This document shows positions 1 through 13,200 of a DNA stretch of 64,000 bases, piece after piece. Source of the stretch: Lineus longissimus (taxonomy: Eukaryota > Nemertea > Pilidiophora > Heteronemertea > Lineidae); contig NC_088324.1 of NCBI RefSeq assembly GCF_910592395.1, forward strand, positions 10,194,953-10,258,952, read 5' to 3'. The notes below the pieces were generated by a model, which saw nothing but the letters and a program-made list of their open reading frames with translations, was not told where the DNA came from and searched no databases. Position numbers and translations under genes: made by a program. Each line of letters opens with the position of its first letter. Within the stretch, counting starts at the first letter, position 1.

Positions 1-125
1 AACGGTCTTCCTTGTTTTCCTATGGAGGAGATCAGATCACACACCACATCCTCCAAGACCGCTTTCGCTTCTGTATCCATTGCAAAGCGACTCTGGATGA
101 CCAGACCAATCTCAAGGTTGAAAGA
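1..125 (-). other. Unassigned open frame at left edge
   Basis: On the minus strand a frame stays open from about 125 to the window edge and reads like protein (it contains AMDTEAKAVLEDVV). It lies where TDRD9 would continue, but it does not resemble the part of TDRD9 expected after exon 15. It could be a retained intron stretch, an exon of something else or chance. I cannot choose between these. Confidence 0.15.
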
Positions 126-213
126 AGAAGAAGTCGTCAAATGTTAAGAAGGAAAATACGTAGTTCGGAGACAAAGTGATGAGCTGCGTTGGTCAAAAAG
201 GTTACAGACTTAC

Positions 214-3200
214 TTGTACGCTTTGAACTTCTCCCCGTATGGCGTTCTGAAGATGGACTTGATAGACAAACCAGCACCTAGAAGATCAAGGAGAACTATT
301 CAAATCAATGGATCAGTCCCAGGAGTCCATTTTAAAGTCATTTTGAATTCAGCAGACAAACGCTTCATTAAAAAAAGCAGATCTTGCATTGTTCAGGATA
401 GCTGTATTTGGTGTACGCCTCATTTTGCAAGTTCACTCTTCGTATCCAATTCACCTAATTACTCACCAATAATGAGACATTCTTCCAACAGACCAAAGAT
501 ATGGCCAAGAATGATCATCTTGCCAATTCGGATGTCAACGGGTAATGAGGCGAGGACGCGGCCGATGAACGTCAGGTCTCCATCGTGTGGGTTGATCTTA
601 CCAGACTTCAGAGTGGTTAGGGCGGCAACCTGGGGGAGAATTATGGTCGTTATCGATCTGAGCTTAAAATGTTTGTCCAGGTTCCCTTATTTTAGTTTAG
701 AGTCACGAGACTTAAATGATAATGTCACTATAAGTTGACTCATGAGACTCAAATGATAAAATAACTTTGAGTCGACACCCGAAACTCAAATGATACGGTG
801 ATGTAACGTTGAGTCAATCCAAAATCCTTCTTGCCACTTTTCATAGGACATGTGTGATTAACAAATGAACACGCTTGATCCTAGAACTGTACAAAGGCAT
901 CTTCTGTCATCAAAACATATACTACATTTACCTCTTTTAGCACCAGAACGGCTCTTTCCAAATCGTCCAGGTTTGGTGGAGACAACGCCAGTGCTAGCAG
1001 TGCCTTTGGTTCGCCCATATTCAGCAGTTTTGCCTGCAGAACGACTTGTTCCATCGGGCACCGTTGCATCTCAGGTATACTGTACTCCATTATGCTGTCA
1101 CGGTAGAATTCACGAGTCACCATACGGTAGACCCGACCATTGGAAACACGTCCAGCTCGACCTGTAAAAATGCAAGAAAATATACGAGTATAGCGCTTTC
1201 AAAACGAGTAGAGTTTGTGTCGAAGTGTTTTACAACAACTGTTATTCTGATCTAGACGGAGATTCTCCAGTGCTTCAAAAAGCTGCTGCACCCGGCGCTA
1301 CACTTGAGCTCAAGCTCAGAAGGACCTTAGAACCCACTAACCTTGAACCCCAAGTCTGGGCACCTCAACCTGTAGGTCATTGCTCTCAACTAATGCATGT
1401 TCCCCAAAAGATAAAGGTTATAACACGTTTTTCACCCATAGATATTGTATGAAGTATCTTCTTTCACTGTAATTCCATCTCAAGAATATCAATCAGATTA
1501 TCGACCCTCCAAGAGTTAGGAATACCACCCATACCTTTCCTTTGTGTACAGTTGGCCTTGGAGGCCCATTCCAACTGGAGACTAGTATAGTTGGTATCAT
1601 TGTCCGACACCAGGTTCTTGGTAAGGCACATATCTATCACATATTTGATGTCAGGCACCGTGATGGAACTCTCGGCGAGGTTCGTGGACATTATAATCTG
1701 AAAAAAAACCCAACCAATTAATCATTTAGGATCTAAACAAATTTTGACGTTTATTGTGCAAGACCTCAGATTTGTCATCGTCATCAACCAAAATCTGGCC
1801 TTCGCCAAGAAGAGAACTGTTATCAAGGTTTTTAGAGCCATAAAACTAAGGGTATTTTCTACCTACTTTTCTATATCCTTTGGCTGGGGGTTCAAAAACC
1901 CGGATCTGCTCCTCTAGGGTACAGGTCGAATGAAGAGGCAGGAGAACGAACCTGAAAAACAATCATGAATATATTCATTGAAAGAAGCAGTGGGGGAGGG
2001 CTAAACCAACTGCACATGATTTTCATGGCTCTAAGTTTTGTCTCTAGGGCAACACCCCCTAATGGGATGTTTTTGGGGGAGGGAGCATCTTTTGTAGACA
2101 GAGATGCTATTGCTTTCCAGAATGAGACTTGATTTATTTCATGAATTGTTACGCATTTTTAAAAAGTTATGAGAGTTGCTTCCACATGGTTGACCGCAAC
2201 AGTCAGCCACATTTTCGGCGATGTACCAGGCACGATGTCAAACAAAATAGTGGCACCAGCCTTTATACTACTTACTGCTTTGGAGAAGCTAGAGCCTTCA
2301 GGGTGTCCCTCACAGCATCTATTTCTGCCATACCTAAAATACAAAATTATAAAATCAAACTCAACAAAAATATTCTTCTAATGGCTTATGGCTCATCTAC
2401 AGCATTATAAAAGTAATTCCCTTCGAAACTTCTTTTAAAATGGATGCCAAATTGTCAAAGCACCTATTAACTCAGTTGAACTTTATGCACTCATGTCATA
2501 GGTATTGGCGTTGGGTGCCAATGGTCGTCTGTTCAGGTAACCTTTCTCTATATTCCTAGAGCTATTATGAATGAAGACTACCAAATACTTTTACATCAGT
2601 TTCATACAGAAAGGCCTTGTGTGATGTTCTTGAAGATTTCGGTAAAAGCATTTACTAGTCTATACTCATTAAATTTTACCTGGCAGAAAAATCAAGACAG
2701 TTCCTCTTTTCTTTGGCAGACTGTCACTTTCACCCCGACTGAAATTGGAAAGGTAAAAACCTTAAGCTGGAGGATTAAAAAAAGTGTTGCAAAAAGTCAC
2801 CCTCGACAAAAGTCCCCCCTATTATGTGATTTTAAGGTACACGGTCAGCAAACTTACCCCTCTTCCTGTAACTCCATCCTGTCGAATTGTAGGATGAGTT
2901 TCCGAGTTATCTCCAAGGTTTCTCCTGATAAGCTTGGCTGTAACTCATCAAGCTCAGGAAGCTGAAACAGAGCACTATAAGTTACTTCTATTTTTTAACA
3001 TCCCCTACTCAGTACATCAGGGCAGAATAATAGCTCACTTTACCCCTCCTCAACAACAGATGCACTGAGCTGAAAGCTAAAATGCCACAAGCCGTGTTTC
3101 AACCCAAATCCATCTATTAACGCATGGACTTACGGGGTTTTAGTTCTCACAGATTCAATTTGTCAACCTACCTCACCCAGAACTTTCAAATCCTCAATGT

Positions 3201-6200
3201 AGAATTCCTTTACATCGAAGACCCTTCCTTCCACCGATATGACGGGAGCTGACTCCAGTTTGCCACGGATGGGGATGGAATAATACTGCGCAAACATATC
3301 AGAGTCAAACGTAGCGGACATCAAGACAATCTAGAAATAGGTAAAGAAATGGTAAGGCCTGTTGAGTAATTGTACTGTAAGCAATTTTATCTTCGCAGCA
3401 ATTGTGGAAAAGAATGACAAAAATGAGTAATCCAGGTTTACACTTACCTTGACATGTCGTGAGTTTGACCTGAGTAATTTCCTGACGACGAGCAGTGAGA
3501 AGTCATTCTCTTGGTCACGTTCATGAACCTGTAAACCAAACATAGGTAAATGTTTTATTTGAAAGTGTTTTTTCAGGTCATGAGGGCCGCTGTTCAAATA
3601 CATTACAAAATACTCCATATCATTTATTGAGCTAATAATATTCTAGTTGAGACTCGGCTTTTAAAAAGCTATCAGGCAAAAAGTAAATTTACAAGTTAAG
3701 TACATGTACAATAATCGATAACATGTTAGGGAGAATAATTGACCAGGTTTGCAAATGGTCACTGAAGGCTTATTAAAAGAATAGAGTAAAACTCTAGAGA
3801 ACCAAAAACTCTACGACTTTCTCAATCATAAATGAAACAATTCCCCTACTTACCTCGTCCAAGATCACGTGTGTATACTGGAGCATGTTCTTATCATTGA
3901 CCAGTTTCATCAGCAGGACACCAGTCGTCACGTAGAGGATGCGAGTGTCTTCTGAGGCAACTTTGTCCATGCCAACCTGGTACGTAGGGAAAGTTTGTTC
4001 ATTACGATTTCACCCTAGTCTTAGGAGACACTCTCTACTCCCAAACTCCTATGTGTGACTATGCCAGGCACCAGGAGAAGGCACCCTGTACCCTACCTTT
4101 AACATTTAGCACTCTACATTAATTTAACAATGAAGTAGAGACGATGAAAATGAGTCCCACAAAACTATTTTAAAGCAACTTTTCAAAGAAGTTTCAATGA
4201 CAACAATTAATCATCACAACAAACTACAGTACATGACTTGCTTCTGCACTAAAAACTTCAATTTAGTTGTGATAGAAGATTCAAGATGTGAAAAGAAGGT
4301 TCTCACCTGGTAACCAACACAACCACCCAAATCCCAGTTGCGCTCAAAGCAGACGCGTCGCGAAATACTCATCGCAGCAATTCTCCTCGGCTGCGTCACG
4401 ATTATATTACAATACTGCTGCTCCTTGGCGTAATGATCAAGAATATACTGTGGGACTTGAGTTGTTTTTCCGCTGCCAGTCGAACCTTGGATCACAGTCA
4501 CCATGTTGCTTTCAATGGTTTCCACAATCTGAAAGAGACATCACATTAGTAAAACATCTGCTTCTACTTACAAGTTATAGACCAAAAGAGACCCACCCCC
4601 CTCCCCCAATTGCTGCCATGGAGTGGGCAATTTGACCTCTGGAGCTGTGGTGAGTGCAACTTGACCTTGGCGATCCGGACACCCTTCATTTTCAGTCTTT
4701 AGTGTGTCCTTTAAAACGCTCTAATTGCTTACTTTTGGAAAACTTCAGCCAAGATATGTTGCAGAAGGACAAGGTTGTACAATAGATTGCTAACAATAAC
4801 TACTGAGGTTCACTTTCACACATACATTCTCCCTATATTTAGCAATGGGCAGCTCGTCCCCATGGCTTGACTTGAAGTCATAGTTCTGGTAGACCTCCAT
4901 GTAATTCTCCGGCCGGAACGTCTCGATCGTAGCCACACTGCCGCTAAAGTAACTGGCCGTTTCCAGATCCTCCATTCTGGTACCGTATGATGTGCCAGAG
5001 ACAACACTGGCTGTATCATCAAAGCCACATGCTCCCTAGAATGACAACAAGGATAAGCGATGAATTTCTTTCACACTTTACTGTTATTATACAAGCACAA
5101 AAACCATCTTTTCTCTTCTTATTATCAGTTTTGGGTCCTGGGTCTGACTCGTCAATCAAACAAACTAACACTTTTGTTAAATTTGCGACTTTACACGACC
5201 TCCAACACTTTTGCTTAAGAGATTCAAGAAAAGTTCAAGTTAAAATCAAGTTATTGCCCAAATCAATTTAAACAACCAGGCCTAGCAATAAATCTTTTAA
5301 GTGATCATATCAACCAATGGGTTGAAGATAACAAACTACCAAATCATTCCACAATGCTTCTCATGTTCCCTTTTTTTAAAGCACAAAAAAAGACATTAAA
5401 GTTTTGAAACCAGGCATGAGAGAGGAGAGTAAATTGCAATCATCTATTTTGAAAAGAAGTGCCCATATGACAACACAAGAGCAGAATTTCAGAGCATTTT
5501 GGCACATGCTTTATCTAATGAAAGATATTTTCTACAAGCATTTCAAGACATCTTACAACTAAACACTTGTTTTTTTAAATTCCACAAAATATAAAGAAAT
5601 ACTTGTAAATGTCATTTTGGTCATGGAAATCATTTTTGATTCAGTGAGTAGATTAAGTTTAATACCTCCGAGGCAGTAGTGGCGCCACCAGGGTCAATGA
5701 GATTTCTCTCCTCTTCTTCCTGGTATTTCCTTGCATATTCCGTCTGCGACTCTCCAAACGTTCGTGAATGACTGGAACACAATGACAAGACACTTCATGA
5801 AACTGTAACATATATGAATTATGGCGTCAGAAGTTTACAGAACAAGAAAGACATGACAAGCTGAAATCTTAACCTGTCTCCTGCAAAAAATACAAATTTT
5901 TGTGTAGGCCTACATACATCTAATTGAATTATTTTTGAATTGAGGGTGCTAGCCGATAACATCCCTCATTCTTTCTTATCTGTTAGTGTTATCATGTTTT
6001 TTCTTGGAAGTGATACGATATGATCACAGGAAACTATATTTGATGTGCTCAGTGTAGAGTTGGTCCTATCATGATGCTAAAATAAATTTAGCTTCATGCC
6101 TATGCCTACGGTCCAGGTGACAGTTCACTTCTACTTCGAAAGCACAAGAATGAGGAAACGTAACAGCAGCTAGCTAGCTAGGATAGCTACCTTTTATACG

Positions 6201-6405
6201 GGGGTACAAATTCTTCTTCTCTGAGGGGAGCGGAAGGCTTTTGAGTAACTGGGTCTAGAGAACGGCCTCCTGATTTACATCTGGCATAGGTTTTGGTCTG
6301 AACAGCTGGGGCACGCTTCCCCCCCGCTGCTTTGGCGAGACGCTTCCCGGCGTTGAACCAATCATCAACTTGGTCCGTGGAGATTTCAGGAATCAGCCAA
6401 CTCAT
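214..6405 (-). CDS. TDRD9: TDRD9, Tudor-domain DExH-box RNA helicase of the piRNA pathway (3' part missing at left edge)
   Basis: Fifteen phase-consistent exons: 6191-6405, 5666-5771, 4826-5035, 4307-4528, 3854-3976, 3448-3528, 3172-3330, 2858-2961, 2680-2738, 2276-2333, 1867-1951, 1535-1697, 932-1161, 467-629 and 214-277. The protein starts MSWLIPEIS at 6405. Helicase motifs appear in order: motif I GSTGSGKT and PRRIAAMS (exon 4), TTGVLL and motif II DE|VHER (an intron falls between DE and VH, exons 5 and 6), SAT (exon 7), VLIFLPG (exon 9), STNLAESSITVPD (exon 12) and QRKG|RAGRVS (exons 12 and 13). Insert-level similarity to vertebrate TDRD9 (for example the WASK and PHDGDLTF stretches) identifies it rather than another DEAH helicase. 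TDRD9 acts in germ-cell granules in transposon silencing. The C-terminal Tudor domain lies beyond position 1. The gene shares an upstream region with the divergent gene starting near 7.2 kb. Confidence 0.95.
700..818. repeat. Degenerate tandem repeat in TDRD9 intron
   Basis: Three imperfect units of about 35-42 bp, each with a GAGTC/GACTC core followed by ACTCAAATGAT or a close variant. It lies in the intron between TDRD9 exons 13 and 14. No function is apparent. Confidence 0.5.
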
Positions 6406-7227
6406 TCTGACTTGATTCTAGATGCTACCTGTATTGTCAGAATAACAACTAAGTAATGAAATCAGGTAAATTTGCTTCAATTTGAGTTTATTTTCATTTT
6501 TGTGCATTTGACATGTGAATATTCGTTTAATTTTTGGCCTGCAGGTGGCGCATCTAAAATTATTATATAGCAGCTGTACCAAAAATGTATACACAATTTG
6601 TTAAAAATTCATACTTTTGGGCAATTTAAGGAATGCTGAATATAGAATTTAGGCTTGAAATATATTTAAATAAATTTCTATCGATAAATAGTAAGTTATT
6701 TTGAAAAATCTGATGTTGAAGTGAAATATCTTTAAACATCTGCCTGTAAACTATTTGTGTTCATAGGTGGCGCTTTAAAAAGTTTTATGAACAATCATGA
6801 TTTTTTTTCTTCAAGGAATAACGCCTAAATTCATGAATATTTTGGACTCATACACCCATGACTGATGAATTGAAAACATTTTCAACGCGTAAGGATAGAG
6901 CATTGAGAACTCTGAGTTTGAAGGCAAGTTTAAAACTTTTTTTCCCTTTGTCTTGCCATGGCTATGGTCATATATAGAGCGCCATTTGTGACATAATTCT
7001 TACTTGACAGAAAGCTTTAGCCTACCTGTTGTAACTGCTGCTGTTGCTGCTGTCGAAGTTCTCTAGACTGTGCTCTTTGATCGGCACAAAACAGTTAAGC
7101 GGCCTTGGTGACTGATTATGTATTCACCGTCATCCAGGACCACTCCCCACCAGATATAGTCAAGAAATTCTTTACTTTCCATTTGATTAGTCTTCCCTGC
7201 TATTTTAGGTCAACATTGAAGAAGTTC
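6406..7227. promoter_or_regulatory. Divergent upstream region between TDRD9 and the NTPase-nuclease gene
   Basis: This gap separates two head-to-head genes, so it should hold both promoters. It contains CCTGCAGGTGGCGC at 6538-6551, a good fit to the CTCF core CCNNNAGGTGGCGC, a second AGGTGGCGC at 6765-6773, and AGAGCGCCATTTGTGA at 6976-6991. The last string recurs almost exactly in the GTF2H4/ZGPAT divergent promoter near 48.07 kb. A likely splice acceptor (TTTTAG, 7203-7208) indicates a 5'-untranslated exon for the plus-strand gene within this gap. Confidence 0.5.
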
Positions 7228-10200
7228 ATGATGGATGTCGATGATTCCCCGTCACTAGCTAAGACATCTGCCAATGCAGCGGCAGGAAGGGTAGAGTCAA
7301 CAGATGATTCTAAGCCCCTGGTTGAAAGCATGGATGATTTGCTTCCTGAAAGTGAAGAAGGATCTTTAGACAAGAAACGAAAGCGGCGTCTTAGTGATGA
7401 CAAAAAGGTTCCTCAAAAGAACCTAAAAGAATGTCCTACTGCCTCAGTTTCTGTCCCAGCAGATGAAGGTGACTCTGATGAGGATGAAGTCAGTAATGCT
7501 GATTATGTCAGTGATTATGATGCTGATAAAATTTCCGTCCCCATCTCATTAACCTCTAAAGATGAAGCAGCACAGCAAGATACTGTTCCATCCAGGAAAA
7601 CGCATCATCAGAAGAGTCAAACTAAACTGACAATAATCCCGGAAAACCAGCTTCCTCCAAAACCAGAATTTGAACCTTTCCAGAATTTGGGGGCAAAACG
7701 TATCAATAAGTTTGATCATGATTCCCTCTGCGACGCCATTAAGGATGAGAAGGATCTATCCAAGTATTTTGAGATATTTAAGAAAGCAGAATGGGTTGAT
7801 TTAGATACGTTGGATTCATATCGCTGTAAGTCGTCCACAGATGAGCTGAGAGAAAGACTGAATACAAAGTTGAAGACTAACTGGAATGCCACTGATGTCG
7901 AATTGATTGTCAACTTCATCAAGAAGAGTACTAGCCCAGGTTTGTTTAATGCATTTTGTCCTGAACATACGTTCACATATTTTTAGAGAAGAAAGAGCTA
8001 AAGAGTCAGGCCCTTAGGGTTCATTGAAATGCTAGATTTTCTTCAAAATCTTCTTGCATCAGTTTCTGTCCTTTCACACTCTACAGATGTGGATTTCAAT
8101 GTTCAGACCATACAGATTTTTGTACTGCAATACTCTACCAGACTTTCTCCTACTGCATCTACTAACATGACCTAATTTGTCACCCGACTTCCACTACTCG
8201 ATATCATCTACTTTGAAATTCATACCTATGTCTGGTGGCCAGAACTGTCCTTTGGCTATTGAAATATAGCAGGTTTCTAAAGAGCATTGACTTAACTCTC
8301 CCACATTTCTATTTCAGATGTAAATGATATCATTCAGGAATTGATGTCAGATGACCGATATGCTGATCTCATCTTGAATTATGTTAACTTTCGTAAATAC
8401 GTTATCCCAAAAAGTCATCCACTAAGCAGAATGGGAAGTCGACAGAGAGACACTGAAATTCCCACCTTGGATGATGCCAATCCCAATGGCGAGGGTGATT
8501 CCAACAAGGCCAGACCATATTTGCCCCTGTTGGACCTTCCACTGAAGAGAAACGGAAAAAACAAGGTCACTGAGTATATCAGAGAAAGGGCAGTGACAAC
8601 AGCAAAATCTGATGTCAATGACTATAACTGCTTTGTGTTGTATGGAGTATCAGGATGTGGAAAGACAAGTTCTATATTCAGGTATCTTGCCTTAAACTAC
8701 GGCATCTATTTTGAGGCATCACTCCCAGGTGATATGGGCAACCAATTGTCCCCTGATATAATCTCTTTCACTGACAAGGTGGATAAGATAACTGGTGATG
8801 ATATTGAGAAAAGAACAGAGCATCTGATCAAGTGTCTTCTTCTTGGACGGGTCTTATTGTTGAGATATGTTTATTTGCAGAAGGTTGTGAACATGTTGTC
8901 AAAAAACTATAGTGTTCACCAACAGAAACTAAAACATGCTTGGCTGCATTTCCAGCTGCGGCTGAATGAAGTGAGGACGACAAATGGTGCTGATCAACTA
9001 ATTGTCGTGTTGTTTAACAAGTTGTGTGAATGTGACGAAAGTGCTGTTGAAGCTGCTCTGAAGGAAAGTGTTAATTATATTGCCAACATGGGCAAGGAGA
9101 AGATTGCAGTTCCAGTGTTCATTGATGAGGCACAGGTCTTGACAAAAGCCTCTGTGAGAAAGTTTGAGGACTCTGGGAAAAATCCAAATACCAGAGCACT
9201 CTTTTCAAAAGTTTTCAGAGTAATGAATTCATTGCCATCGCCAAGCAAGAACATTAAAATTGCCACATTTGTCTCAGGTACAGCTATTACACTGACTCAT
9301 GAGATAAATCTAATTCGAAGTGCTGTAGGCAAACCTGAAGCAGAATTACCAGAATACCTCATCTTCAAAGACTTTGAACGGATGTTGACACGTCCAAGGA
9401 TGGAGGCATATGTTGGAAAATTCATAAACTTCACAAAACTTGGTTCAAGATCGGTCCCAGACAGGAAGGTGGTTGAAGAAGTGTACACTATTTTCAAAGG
9501 TAACTCTTTCAATCTGGTCCAAGTGTAGCGGTAAAAGGGCTTATAATATTTGTCACCATATAAACTTCGCAACTCTGAACTCGAACCCAAAGACTAAACC
9601 AACTAAGATATATATTTACATTATTTATTATCCACGTCCCTCTAACCTCATATTTACAACCGACACTAAAATATTACACAAATATGGCGCACAATAAAAT
9701 ATCAACAAGAGATCATATAAAAGAATCTTACCATGCTGTAAGGTCAAGGGTGAAGTCAATTAAAATACTCTGGCGCCTTTCAAGAGAAATGTCTTGTTTG
9801 GCTACAGAGGGTGAAGTCAATCAAAATGCTCTGGCGCTTTTCAAGAGAGATGTCTTGTTTAGCTACAGAGCGTGAAGGCTGGCTTTCTGGATCTGCCAGG
9901 ACTTACTAAAAACATCTGAACATCATTATTTATACCTAATTATACACACCCCTCATGGGTAAATAGCCTAGCCCAAATATCAGGCTCTGAGCCAACTAGC
10001 ACTCAGTAATTAAGGAAACAACCAATCAGTACACAGCAGCATCAATACAAGATTATCAGACAGTGCCAAGGGCAGGAGCCTAGTAACCAGCTGCTAATCA
10101 GGAAGATCATAAAAGGGGTCAAACAGCTTAAAAGATAGAGATTATAAAACAATGAAAAGGGGCAATTAAGAAAGCAGGTGTTGAAACTCATAACGGTTTA

Positions 10201-13200
10201 ACGATCCTGGGTGTCTGGGTTCACCAGGGCTAGAGAGAAACACAGAAATAATAATTACAGATATACAAATGTAGTAAGCAATTCCTAATATTGTCACATT
10301 GCCCCCACAAACGAAAAATTGATGTCCCCATCAACATATAAAATCCAAGTGAAATATAGGAATTGTAAAATTTACAAATACTGTACAAATATAGATATAT
10401 GCAAAACTTTGACGACGAAAAATATTCAGTTAATACAAGTAAATGCAAGAACTCTAAATATCGTCACATTGCCCCCACAAACGAAAATTGATGTCCTCAT
10501 CAATAATGGAACTTAAGGAAACAGATACATAATAAATGAGTGACAAGAATGAAATAAGTATACATCAAATTAAATCGAATTAAATGAAATGAAAATGAAT
10601 TAAGAAAGATAACGAGGTATCCGGTTAATCACATTAGATGAACTGCTCTAAGCACAATTAATCGAATACATGTCCAAAAGTCTTAATGACCACCACAACT
10701 GGAAAACTAAATATCTCAGCACTTTCATATATAACAAAATTGTTAATTCCATTGAGTTCATATGCTGAAAATGTTTAAGTAGTGTCCCTGAATTTGGAGA
10801 ATCGATTGTTGTCCGGTGATCTTTCCATATTGTCTTGCATGCTGGCGAGTTGTAATCGGTAATTGGTCTGCTGCAGGGTATGAAGAATACGGGTGTTCTG
10901 GTCGTATGAGAGTTGAGCCAGTTGAAGTTGACGCTCAATCGATTCAGTGGCCTTGGTTTGTGCTGTTGTAAGGGCGTTCAAAGCGGTCACTAAGGCAGTG
11001 TCTCGTACTGGTGTCGCAAGGGCATGTGGAGTTGGCACGGACGGCGAATCAAAGAGTTGACGCATAATCGTTGTCATGCTGGCATTGAGATAATCGAAAG
11101 ACAGCGTCTTTCTGCAAACTGGTGATGACGTCTCAGGCATCGATGTGTTGTTGTTTGCAACTGGCGGGTCGGACCATGGTGTCCGAGGTGTGGCGGGATT
11201 GCTCAACGTGATTGGTTGGGTCGGTGACTTCAGAGGCGAAAGGAGTGGTTTTGGTCGAATATTGTCGTACCTGGCCAGAAACGAGTCTAAATCCGGTGAA
11301 CGGGGCGTGGCTGGTTTGCTCGGGGTGTTTTGCGAGGTTGGCAGCTTCAGCGGTGAAACGACAGCAGGGACAGTTGCTGGGGCGACTGACACAGTGTGAC
11401 TCACGGCAGGAGTTACGAGACGTCTGAGGTCTTCAGGCAGAAGTTCAGATGATGTCGTAACAGGGCGGACATGGAGTTTTGTCAGGCGGTAATCCCAGTC
11501 TCTTTGCAGGCCTGCAAATGTGCGGGTGAATGGGAGCCCTAAGTCGCTGCGGTGATACCTGGCAGTGTGTCTCCGAGCGTTTGTGCTGTTTTTCAGTTTG
11601 GTGTTGCACCTGACGCAGTAAAATGGTACTTGATTGGGGTTGAGATGAAGTCGAATGACATGATTGATGACCTCATGTATGGCGTCTCGGTAGTTGCAGT
11701 AATTGCATTGACGGAGTTGTTGGTTCGGCTATAATCTTCGGACACTTTCAAAATTCTCGGATAGTTTAGGATTTTCTTCTACCGCGACACATTGTTCAGG
11801 TGGCGCAACTTTCTCAACTATACCAACTGCCGTGTCTTGCTTAATGGATTTATCATCCTTGAAAGGATTTAATACTCTTATCCTAATAGTGGTACTCTCA
11901 GCGGCGTTTACAAGACAGGGAGTTATGAGCATGCCTGTTTTCTCAGTAAACGTTTTACTATTTTCAATCAATAAGCATGAGTCATCTTTAGTACTTTGTT
12001 TTCCATCTGACTCAACAAAACAATCAACCATTTTCTCACTCAATGCTGGTACAACAAAATGGTCTGCTACCATTACTCTCCGGGCTTGATAGGGGGTACC
12101 TATCCTAATCAATGGAATCTTCTTTCCATGAAACACCATCTTATTTTGACTCAACAACAAGTCGGCCGGGCCGGCTGGATCTCGGATCAGAATGTCTGCT
12201 CCGATTAAAATTTCATCTTCAATGTCAGCGACAATGATTGTTCTCTCAACTTGTAGGGGGCCTAACCCTAGTTTAAATACTGCTTTACCAAAACGGGAGA
12301 TTAAAGTCCCATCTGCGCCCGTCATAGGTCGTGATTCAGGATTTGCTATAAGCTCAGGCTTCACTTCACGAGGAATTTTCTCATACACTCTCTTCGACAT
12401 AAACGTCCTGGTTGCTCCTGTATCAACGGTGAGTAACACATCAACACCTTGAACAGAGCCTTCAATATAAACACCACTACACCTCGGTTTCTCACGCCTT
12501 GCTTTCTGCAAATCTAATTCGTCACTTATAACATTGTCATTGGCACTTTTTCTCATCTCATTAGTTGTTAAATCAGTACTTTCACCAGAATTGGCTAACT
12601 CTTCGCCCGCAGAATTAGCCTTTACCACTTTCCCTGCTGGTTGTGGTAGCGCGCATTGCCTGTTGGCCCATTACGGTTTTGTGATTGCGGTCTAGGTCTG
12701 TCTAGATAATGTTGATTATGGGAGTTCTGAGACTGTCGCGCTCTGTTGGGTTGATTCCCAAGGTTGGCGATAGTGTCATCATATGATTGGCAGTTCGCAG
12801 CTACGTGACCAGGCATTTTGCATGTCCAACACAGTTGCGGCGGGTACTGAGTATTCCTTCTATTTTGGTGAGTGCCCCCATCATGGTTACCTTGCCGGTT
12901 ATGATGATGTTGCTGATCTGAGTTAGATCTCTGGCCCTTTGAATATTTCTCAAATTCAAACCCAATCGTTTGTTGGACTAGCTCTGTTAGTGCTGAGGTA
13001 AGGCCTGACTTTCCATCAGTATCCGAGCTACTGATATTGGCAGGTTTTACATGTTTTGCGGAATCTGACTTCTTCTGATTTTGTGGGCTCGCCCTGGTGA
13101 TCCTTGCTGCGTCTGGATCAGGGGTACTGTCACTGTCATCAGAGTCGGATATAACTACAACGTTACCGTCAACTCGTGGATGTTGTTTTGAACTTCTACT

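Noticed and set aside
7105-7227. Upstream start for the NTPase-nuclease protein
   Set aside because: A polypyrimidine tract and TTTTAG acceptor end at 7208, so the extra N-terminal codons are probably intron; the ATG at 7228 follows it.
11145-12452. Plus-strand ORFs within the LTR element
   Set aside because: They are antisense shadows of the minus-strand protease and third ORF.
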